From contig DIKL01000010.1 in assembly GCA_002424545.1 (NCBI GenBank), positions 457-25,488 of the forward strand: DNA of 25,032 nucleotides, given 5' to 3'. Below are positions 15,039 to 21,266 of the stretch, piece after piece; the first letter of the stretch is position 1; every line of letters begins with the position of its first letter. The DNA comes from Syntrophaceae bacterium UBA5619 (GTDB lineage Bacteria; Desulfobacterota; Syntrophia; Syntrophales; UBA5619). The position numbers were made by a program, and so were the translations under genes. A model generated the notes under the pieces. The model was not told the DNA's origin. It saw only the letters and a list, made by a program, of their open reading frames with translations, and ran no database searches.

Positions 15039-16019
15039 ATGAAACAGGCGAAATGGTTCATCCATCCGGTTTTTATCTTTGTCCTCTCCACGGTTGCGCT
15101 GGCGATCTCGCTTTTTCTCTACATTTATTGGTACATTGGCGTCAGCGAAAACCTGAATTCGGTGATCCGGCGCTACCAGCTCGACGCAAATCAATTTTTC
15201 GAGGCCCGGACCTGGGTGGTCATCCTCATCCTGTCGCTGCTGGTCGGCGTCATCCTGGTGGGAATCCTGATCATCTTCATCTACAATCTAAAGACGCTGC
15301 AGCTCTACCGCCTCCAGCATACCTTCATCAACAATTTCACCCACGAGCTCAAGACCCCCGTGACGTCGCTGAAACTCTATCTCGAGACGTTCACGAAACA
15401 CGACCTGCCCCGGGAGGAACGGCTCAAATACATCGGGTTCATGCTTCAGGACGTGGAGCGCCTTTCCGCCAACATCAACAGCATTCTGAACCTCGCCCGG
15501 ATCGAAAGACGGCTCCAGGAGGGGGCTCCCACAAGGGTCGATCTTCCCGAGACGATCCAGCGATTCATCAGCGACAACCGCCATATCTTCCACGACTGCG
15601 AGATTCGCGTGGCAACGCCGTCCGGAGGTCCTCTCTTTTATCCCGTGATCACCTCCCTCTTCGAGATGCTCCTCATGAATATCCTGACGAACGCCATCAA
15701 ATACAATGTCTCCGAGAAACCGCGGATCGACATCACCTTTGAACGGAAGGAGAAGTCTCTGCTGATTCACTTCAAGGACAACGGCATCGGCATCGCCCAG
15801 GCGGAGCGCAGGCGAATCTTCCGCAAATTCTATCAGGCCTCTCATGAAGGTCCAAGCCCCGTGGGGGGGAGCGGGATCGGACTCTATCTTGTCCAACAGA
15901 TCGCCCGGCTTCATCGGGGGAAAATGGTTGCCGACAGTGAAGGGACGGGGAAGGGATCCGTATTGACGCTGATCCTCCCCGGAGGGGTGACGGAAGGGGG
16001 CAACAATGAAACAGAATGA
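15039..16019 (+). CDS. Sensor histidine kinase
   Basis: Membrane-bound two-component sensor, 326 aa. Two transmembrane helices (about 10-34 and 58-83) flank a short periplasmic loop of about 24 residues, so the sensed input is probably membrane-associated or supplied by a partner. There is no HAMP or PAS domain. The HisKA H-box is NNFTHELKTPVTS with phosphoacceptor His102. The ATPase domain has N-box NILTNAIKYN (214-223), G1 DNGIGI (247-252), F-box FRKFYQ and G2 GGSGIGLYLV (276-285). ATG 15039 has a GGAAAGG-type ribosome-binding site; the frame is open upstream to 14913 but lacks similarity there. Its 3' end overlaps the response regulator start by 14 nt. Confidence 0.94.
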   Translation: MKQAKWFIHPVFIFVLSTVALAISLFLYIYWYIGVSENLNSVIRRYQLDANQFFEARTWVVILILSLLVGVILVGILIIFIYNLKTLQLYRLQHTFINNFTHELKTPVTSLKLYLETFTKHDLPREERLKYIGFMLQDVERLSANINSILNLARIERRLQEGAPTRVDLPETIQRFISDNRHIFHDCEIRVATPSGGPLFYPVITSLFEMLLMNILTNAIKYNVSEKPRIDITFERKEKSLLIHFKDNGIGIAQAERRRIFRKFYQASHEGPSPVGGSGIGLYLVQQIARLHRGKMVADSEGTGKGSVLTLILPGGVTEGGNNETE

Positions 16020-16734
16020 AAAAAGGCGTATCCTGATCGTCGAGGATGACGCCCATATCGCAGAGGGGCTGAAGCTGAATCTCACGCTGCAGGGTTATGA
16101 GGCGGCCATTGCCGACAGCGGGACCGAAGGCCTCCGGATGTGGAAAGAGTGGAATCCGAACCTGATCGTTCTGGACATCATGCTTCCCGGGCTGGACGGC
16201 ATCTCCGTGCTGCGCCATATCCGCCTGCGGGATGAGCGGCTTCCCGTTCTGATTCTTTCGGCCAAGGGGGCTCCCGACGATCGGATCAAAGGCTTTTCCT
16301 GCGGCGTCGACGACTATCTCGCCAAGCCTTTCAATCTGGCGGAATTCATGCTGAGGGTTGAACGCCTGCTGACCCGCTCCCTCTGGGGTCACGAGCCTTC
16401 CGTCGTCGGCGCTTCGGCCCCGGCGGAGGTGAACCGCTACGCCTTCGGCGACAATACCATCGATTTTACCACGATGACGGCTCAAACCCGACAGGGAATG
16501 CTCCATCTGACCGAGCAGGAGGTCCGGCTGCTCAAACTCTTCATCGCCAACCGGGGGAAGCCTCTGACCCGGAAAACCCTTCTGGAGGTGGGATGGGGGT
16601 ACACCGGCATAACGACGACGCGGACCGTGGACATTTTCCTCGTCCGGCTGCGGAAGTACTTCGAGGAGGACCCCCAGAGCCCGGTCTATTTCCGCAGCCT
16701 CCGCTCCATCGGGTATCTCTTCGATCACCCGTGA
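16006..16734 (+). CDS. OmpR/PhoB-family response regulator
   Basis: DNA-binding partner of the overlapping kinase, 242 aa. The receiver domain (about 8-120) has the acidic pair Asp14-Asp15, phosphoacceptor Asp57 in LIVLDIMLPG, a Ser85 switch position in LILSAKG and Lys107 in LAKPF. The winged-helix effector (about 140-240) contains LTEQEVRLLKLFIANRGKPLT and the recognition-helix region TTTRTVDIFLVRLRKYFE, ending SLRSIGYLF. The gene starts inside the kinase gene. The 11-bp-period direct repeat upstream of the operon is a candidate binding site. Confidence 0.95.
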   Translation: MKQNEKRRILIVEDDAHIAEGLKLNLTLQGYEAAIADSGTEGLRMWKEWNPNLIVLDIMLPGLDGISVLRHIRLRDERLPVLILSAKGAPDDRIKGFSCGVDDYLAKPFNLAEFMLRVERLLTRSLWGHEPSVVGASAPAEVNRYAFGDNTIDFTTMTAQTRQGMLHLTEQEVRLLKLFIANRGKPLTRKTLLEVGWGYTGITTTRTVDIFLVRLRKYFEEDPQSPVYFRSLRSIGYLFDHP

Positions 16735-16814
16735 GCATCCCCTCTCGATTTCGGGGAGGACCCGGAGGATCTCTCGTTCTTCACGAACGCATCCGACATC
16801 GGTCCGTCAAACCG

Positions 16815-17540
16815 CTATTTCTTCGCGTAGGACTGACCGGCGAAGACGGCCCGGACTTCGGCGGCCGACCGGGCATTCCGCAGCCGGCCCATGCGCTCGG
16901 CTTCTTCCTTCTGCAGCGCCCGAACGTTTTTCAGGATCGCTCCCATCTTATCCGCGGGGAACTTGACCGCCCCGTTCTCGTCCATGTGCACGATTTCACC
17001 CGGGCATACGTCCATTCCGCCCACCGATACGGGAACGTTCACCGCATATACCGCCATCTCGCCGTGCCCGGCGCATATGCCGCTCAGCATATACTGGAAT
17101 TTCATCGGACGGATCTCGTCGATGTCGCGCGAAGGGCCGTTGGAGATCACCCCCAGACAACCCACGGCCTTCATCGCCGTGGTCATGTTGCCGCCCGACA
17201 ATCCGACCTTGCCCGCGATCCCGGGCGGAAACTTCTGTTGCAGAACCAGGATGGTCGGCTTCGGGGAGGCGTCGAGCGCATCAATGACATCCATGAAGGT
17301 GAGCCGCTTGAAGCCCGGATCGGGCAAGCCGTACACGCAGGTCACCGCGTAACCCGCGATTCGCCCGAGCTCTGGGTACATGCAGCGAATCGTCTGGTCG
17401 GTGTACCAGTTCTCGGTCCAGGGATTGTAGAGTCCCAGGCAGAGGGGATTCGACGGATAGGTGGCCACCACGTTGGTGATGGACGGGGTGTCGAAATCTC
17501 TGAGCGCCCGCAATATCTTTTGTTCGGTCGTTTTTGCCAT
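16815..17540 (-). CDS. RraA family protein (HMG/CHA aldolase-like)
   Basis: Cytoplasmic protein of 241 aa from the RraA-like fold, which includes 4-hydroxy-4-methyl-2-oxoglutarate aldolases, oxaloacetate decarboxylases and the RNase E inhibitor RraA. Conserved features are the GGNMTTAMKAVGCLGVI stretch (116-132), the SRDIDEI segment with Arg138-Asp139 that binds substrate and metal in the aldolases, and a late VSVGGMDVCPGEIVHMDENG block matching the family's GxxVxPGDxVxxDxxG. Family members are often about 160 aa; this one is longer at both ends and resembles the larger aldolase-type proteins. ATG 17540 has AGGAGG 9 nt upstream; an in-frame TTG at 17549 directly abuts that site and is less likely. 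It lies 83 nt after slt on the same strand and may be cotranscribed. Confidence 0.85.
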   Translation of the reverse strand: MAKTTEQKILRALRDFDTPSITNVVATYPSNPLCLGLYNPWTENWYTDQTIRCMYPELGRIAGYAVTCVYGLPDPGFKRLTFMDVIDALDASPKPTILVLQQKFPPGIAGKVGLSGGNMTTAMKAVGCLGVISNGPSRDIDEIRPMKFQYMLSGICAGHGEMAVYAVNVPVSVGGMDVCPGEIVHMDENGAVKFPADKMGAILKNVRALQKEEAERMGRLRNARSAAEVRAVFAGQSYAKK

Positions 17541-17623
17541 ATCGATCAACCTCCTGACTCCTGAGAATGGCTGTGCCGTGCGTCCGAAGCCTCCATGGGA
17601 AGAGGCAAGCGGGATGACGCCGA

Positions 17624-19582
17624 CTATTCTTCCGTTCCGTTCTTCAGCTCCGGTCCGCCTTCGATCCTCCCCAGGCGGGACTTCAAGGAACGCGGCTCTT
17701 CGCCCGACAACGCCTCATAATAGACGGCGTTCGTCATCACCTTCTTGACATACTGACGCGTTTCGGCAAACGGGATCGACTCGATGTAAATCGCGCCCTC
17801 GATCGATCTCGTATCGCGCCATTTGCGCGCGCGGCCCGGGCCGGCATTGTAAGCGGCGGCCGCAAGCACCGGGTTCCCCTGAAACCCGTCGAGGACATTC
17901 CGCAGATAGCAGGCGCCGAGCGCGGCGTTCATCTCCGGTCGGATCAAACGGGACGGATGAAAACCCTTCAGGCCCATTTTTCGCGCGACGAGGCGCGCCG
18001 TTTCCGGCATCAACTGCATGAGTCCCAAGGCGCCCGCCGAAGACCGGGCATCGGCAATGAAACGGCTCTCCTGGCGAACCAGCCCGAAGAGCAGCGGCTC
18101 CTCCAGGTTTCGGCGGCGGGCATGACTGGAGAGCAGATCGCGGTAGGGAACGAGATAGCGCAGCGCAAAGTCGTGCTCGCCGACGGTTCGGTCGGCCGTG
18201 TTGATGGCCCGGTCCCAAATCCGGTTTCGTCTGGCCAGCTCGGCGGCGGCCAGCAGAAGCCGGTCGTCCATGGAGCGGACGGTCCACAACCATTCGGCCA
18301 CGGCCTCCTTCCGCAGATCGAGCCGAAAAAGCGCCAGCGCCCGCTTCATGCCGGCCCGGCCGGCGACCTCGGCCATCTCTCCCCGGGTCGGCGCCGCCGC
18401 CTTCGGCGGGAGCTTCAACGGCATCTCCAACTCCTCCGCGGCAAGCCGACCGTAAAAATGGTGTTCGCCCGCGATCCGCCCGAAAAGCGCCCGTCCCGCT
18501 TCCCGGTTCCCGAGCGCGAAGAGCGAGCGGCCGAGCCAGTAGATCCAGGACGACCGGTCGCGTTCCGCCGGCGACATCCGCTCGATCGCGTTTTTCACTT
18601 CCGGCCAGTTTTCCTGCCGGAGCGCGATCCGGACACGCCAGGCCGCCTGCTCATCGGTCAACTGGGTTTCTCCGGCTTTCGTGAACCAATCCACGGCCTC
18701 CGGGAGATGACGGCGGGCGCCGTGGGTGGCGAATATCGCCCAGATATATCGCTGATCTTCCGGTGGAAACCGTTCCCGCAATCCGCCGTTCCAGAACCCG
18801 ACGGCGCGTTGCAAATCGGTCCGGGCCAGACAGGCGAGCGCGACGATCGCCAGCTCCCGCTCCGGCGCCGCTTCCAGCCTGTCCCCGGCCCGCTCCAGAA
18901 ATCCGGCCGGCGACACGGCGGCGACGTCGAGCTGAATCGCGGAAGGGGCTTGGTCCACGGACAGACGTTCCCCGACCTGCCGGGCTTCGGCCATGAGATT
19001 GGCCCGGACGAGCAATCGGAAGCGGTCGTGCAGATCCCGCGTCGTGAGCTCGCCGGATAGCAGCATCGCCTCGACCACCGGCATACAGCCTTCGGGCAGC
19101 CTGCGCGGCGTTTTCCAGAGGGATTTCATCTCGGCAAATACGGATGGATCCTGCCGCCGCCACCGTTCCTGTAGCGCATACCCGGCCAGGTCGGAATCCG
19201 CCTCTTTGACGAGCGCGGCAACCTCCTCCCCAAACAGATCCCATTGCCCTTTTTTCCCCAAAACAAAAAGCCAGTCCCGGCGCAACTGCTCGGCCAGAAC
19301 GGTCCCTTCGTTCCGGGAGAGAAAATCCCGCAATTCTTGCGGAGAGGCCTGCTCCAGGCGCAGCTTCAATCCCCAGAAGGCCACATAGGATTCGAGTGCA
19401 TGCCCTCGGACTTTTTCCACATATCCGGCCAGCTTGAATCCGTCGCCGGAGACAAAGGCATCCCGGGCGGCCAGCAGAGCATTGTCCTGGGACGACCGCC
19501 CGGCGGCAAAAACCGCGGCGGGCAGTGCCAGCAGAATCACCGCCGCAATCGCCCGCCATGATGCCGCCGGACCCACCCTCAT
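17624..19582 (-). CDS. Soluble lytic murein transglycosylase, Slt70-like
   Basis: Periplasmic enzyme of 652 aa that cleaves the MurNAc-GlcNAc bond with 1,6-anhydro product formation. A Sec signal peptide ends near AVFAAG (about residue 27). A long alpha-helical superhelical region (about 35-480) rich in Arg/Leu/Ala repeats precedes the SLT catalytic domain (about 485-625). That domain contains the catalytic Glu505 in LVRQESRF, SSAGALGLMQLMPETA (514-529), AYNAGPGRARKW (577-588) and ESIPFAETRQYVKKV (601-615). The length agrees with Slt70. The ATG at 19582 overlaps the guaA stop as ATGA, so it is translationally coupled to a purine gene. The frame is open far upstream, but only this start gives a signal peptide. 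Confidence 0.93.
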   Translation of the reverse strand: MRVGPAASWRAIAAVILLALPAAVFAAGRSSQDNALLAARDAFVSGDGFKLAGYVEKVRGHALESYVAFWGLKLRLEQASPQELRDFLSRNEGTVLAEQLRRDWLFVLGKKGQWDLFGEEVAALVKEADSDLAGYALQERWRRQDPSVFAEMKSLWKTPRRLPEGCMPVVEAMLLSGELTTRDLHDRFRLLVRANLMAEARQVGERLSVDQAPSAIQLDVAAVSPAGFLERAGDRLEAAPERELAIVALACLARTDLQRAVGFWNGGLRERFPPEDQRYIWAIFATHGARRHLPEAVDWFTKAGETQLTDEQAAWRVRIALRQENWPEVKNAIERMSPAERDRSSWIYWLGRSLFALGNREAGRALFGRIAGEHHFYGRLAAEELEMPLKLPPKAAAPTRGEMAEVAGRAGMKRALALFRLDLRKEAVAEWLWTVRSMDDRLLLAAAELARRNRIWDRAINTADRTVGEHDFALRYLVPYRDLLSSHARRRNLEEPLLFGLVRQESRFIADARSSAGALGLMQLMPETARLVARKMGLKGFHPSRLIRPEMNAALGACYLRNVLDGFQGNPVLAAAAYNAGPGRARKWRDTRSIEGAIYIESIPFAETRQYVKKVMTNAVYYEALSGEEPRSLKSRLGRIEGGPELKNGTEE

Positions 19583-20544
19583 ATGGCCTCGATCGTGGAC
19601 GGCGGTTTCGAGGTGATGTTGTAGGTTACGCTGACGACTTCCGGAATGGCATGAATGATTCCGTCGGCCATTTTTTCCAGGGTCTCGAAGGGGAGTCTCG
19701 TCGGGGTCGCCGTGCGGGCATCCAGGCTGTCCCAGCAGCGGATCTCGATCTGGTTTCCGAAAACCCTTTTGCCCCCCTTCATTCCGGTGACACGATCCTC
19801 GTGCAGAATGGCGAGGTACTGAAAGGCGCCCGAGTGGACCAGCCATTTTTCGGCGATGGCGGTGGCCTTCCGGACCATCGCGATCCTGGCCGGAGTCACC
19901 TCGCCGATCACCCGCGCGGCAAGGGCCGGGCCCGGGAAAGGGGGTCTCATAAAGGCCGCTTCCGGCAGCCCCAGGGCCTGTCCCAGCTTTCTCACGCCGT
20001 CCTTGCGAAACCGGATCAGGGGTTCCAGAATCCTGTATCCGAAGGCCTTCTGGGGATCGATGCCCAACTGCGCGAAGACGTTGTGCTGCCGTTTGATCCC
20101 CGCCACCGTTTCATCCACGTCGGTGAGGATCGTTCCCTGCAGCAGGTATTTGGCGCCGCTCTCGAGAACGATGTCGCGAAACACGTTTTTATAGAAGGTC
20201 TGGGTGATGGCTTCCCGTTTTTCCTCCGGATCGGTGATGCCCTTGAGGGCGGCAAAGAAGGCCTTCCGGGCCGGAATGATTTCAACGGTCACGCCGATCT
20301 GCCGGAAGAGGGCCGCAACCCGCTGCGGTTCGCCCTGCCGCATGAGGCCGTTGTCGATGAAGCAGGTTTTCAGACGATCCCCCAGGGCCCGGTGTCCGAG
20401 GGCGGTGACGACCGACGAGTCCACCCCGCCGGACAGCGCGTTGATGGCCAGACCGTCCCCGACCTTTTTCCGCAATTCCCGGACCTTCTCCCGGATCCAT
20501 TTCTCCGCATTCAAATCTTTCGCCAGAATCTCCTCGGTTTGCAT
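19579..20544 (-). CDS. guaA: GMP synthase ATP-pyrophosphatase subunit (stand-alone)
   Basis: ATP-pyrophosphatase and dimerisation parts of GMP synthetase, 321 aa; the step is XMP to GMP with ammonia from a glutaminase. The PP-loop SGGVDSS (38-44) is followed by the TCFIDNGLMRQGE segment, LQGTILTDVDE, the RPPFPGPALAARVIGEVT block and the characteristic C-terminus VTYNITSKPPSTIEAI. There is no N-terminal class I glutamine amidotransferase domain, so a separate glutaminase subunit or free ammonia is needed, as in the split archaeal type. None is seen in this window. ATG 20544 follows AGGAG and GGGGAG stretches. It starts 8 nt after ndk and overlaps slt by 4 nt. Confidence 0.88.
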   Translation of the reverse strand: MQTEEILAKDLNAEKWIREKVRELRKKVGDGLAINALSGGVDSSVVTALGHRALGDRLKTCFIDNGLMRQGEPQRVAALFRQIGVTVEIIPARKAFFAALKGITDPEEKREAITQTFYKNVFRDIVLESGAKYLLQGTILTDVDETVAGIKRQHNVFAQLGIDPQKAFGYRILEPLIRFRKDGVRKLGQALGLPEAAFMRPPFPGPALAARVIGEVTPARIAMVRKATAIAEKWLVHSGAFQYLAILHEDRVTGMKGGKRVFGNQIEIRCWDSLDARTATPTRLPFETLEKMADGIIHAIPEVVSVTYNITSKPPSTIEAI

Positions 20545-20552
20545 CGGCTCCC

Positions 20553-21011
20553 CTACTCCTTTCCCTCGAAAATCCACGGATCCACGGCTCGACTCCAGTG
20601 GACCAGCTCCTCCGGTTTGAACCACAGCGCCACTTCCTTCCCGCCGTTTTCCGGGCTGTCCGAAGCGTGGGTCAGGTTGCGGCCCACTTCCAGCGCAAAA
20701 TCGTGACGGATCGTTCCCGGCGCGGCCTCCAGCGGCCGGGTCGCGCCCATCGTCTGGCGGATCGCGGCGACCGCATGGGGACCTTCCCAGACCATCGCCA
20801 TCACCGGGGCGGACGTGATGTAGGCAATCAGACCGTCATAGAACGGCTTGCCCTTATGAATCGCGTAGTGCTCTTCGGCCAGCGATCGGCTGACCCGCAT
20901 GAACTTCGCCCCCGCCAGAAGCAGTCCGCGCCGTTCCAGGCGCGAGATCACCTCGCCCACCAGACCGCGTTGAACCCCGTCGGGTTTGACCAAAACCAGA
21001 GAACGTTCCAT
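20553..21011 (-). CDS. ndk: Nucleoside diphosphate kinase
   Basis: Transfers the gamma-phosphate between nucleoside tri- and diphosphates through a phosphohistidine, 152 aa. It begins ERSLVLVKPDGVQRGLVGEVI, the family signature. The catalytic histidine is His115 in NLTHASDSPENGGKEVALWF, which matches the usual NxxHGSDSxExAxxEIxLWF with Ala instead of Gly after His. The C-terminus is about 10 residues longer than typical short Ndk proteins. ATG 21011 has AGGAGGG 5 nt upstream. It is the first gene of an apparent ndk-guaA-slt unit. Confidence 0.95.
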   Translation of the reverse strand: MERSLVLVKPDGVQRGLVGEVISRLERRGLLLAGAKFMRVSRSLAEEHYAIHKGKPFYDGLIAYITSAPVMAMVWEGPHAVAAIRQTMGATRPLEAAPGTIRHDFALEVGRNLTHASDSPENGGKEVALWFKPEELVHWSRAVDPWIFEGKE

Positions 21012-21093
21012 GTATCCCTCCTGAGAAGATGATATTCCGTACCGAAATGCCGTCGGCGTATGGATGGAAAAACGCCTTGTTGAACCGCCGGGC

Positions 21094-21122
21094 AGAATAC
21101 GAAGAACCGTCCGGCCTGTCAA
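21094..21122 (-). promoter_or_regulatory. Putative sigma-70 promoter of ndk
   Basis: Reading leftward, TTGACA (21122-21117, 6/6) and TATTCT (21099-21094, 4/6) are separated by exactly 17 nt. The -10 box ends about 80 nt before the ndk start codon. It would drive ndk-guaA-slt. Confidence 0.6.
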
Positions 21123-21253
21123 CCAGTATCTGGAATAGATCAGCCCTATTTTGAGTTGACATTCCCGGAGATGCGTGACATTTATCCAATGAGTTTGGAC
21201 ACATCAAATGAACTTTTCATTTTTCTATCCGTCTGCATTGTTTCTCACGACGT

Positions 21254-21261
21254 GGGGGGGG
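21254..21261 (+). repeat. Homopolymer of eight G just before the diguanylate cyclase start
   Basis: Eight consecutive G residues end 5 nt before the ATG at 21267 and occupy the ribosome-binding position. Runs of this length are prone to slipped-strand change. The coding frame is also open upstream of it, to a TTG at 21156 (start of a TTGACA at 21156-21161 that might be a -35 box). Confidence 0.6.
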
Positions 21262-21266
21262 ACACG

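Noticed and set aside
16735..16814. Short hairpins between the response regulator and the RraA-like gene as a bidirectional terminator
   Set aside because: CGTTC-GTGAA-GAACG and a CCTC/GAGG stem are visible, but both are short and without T-runs.
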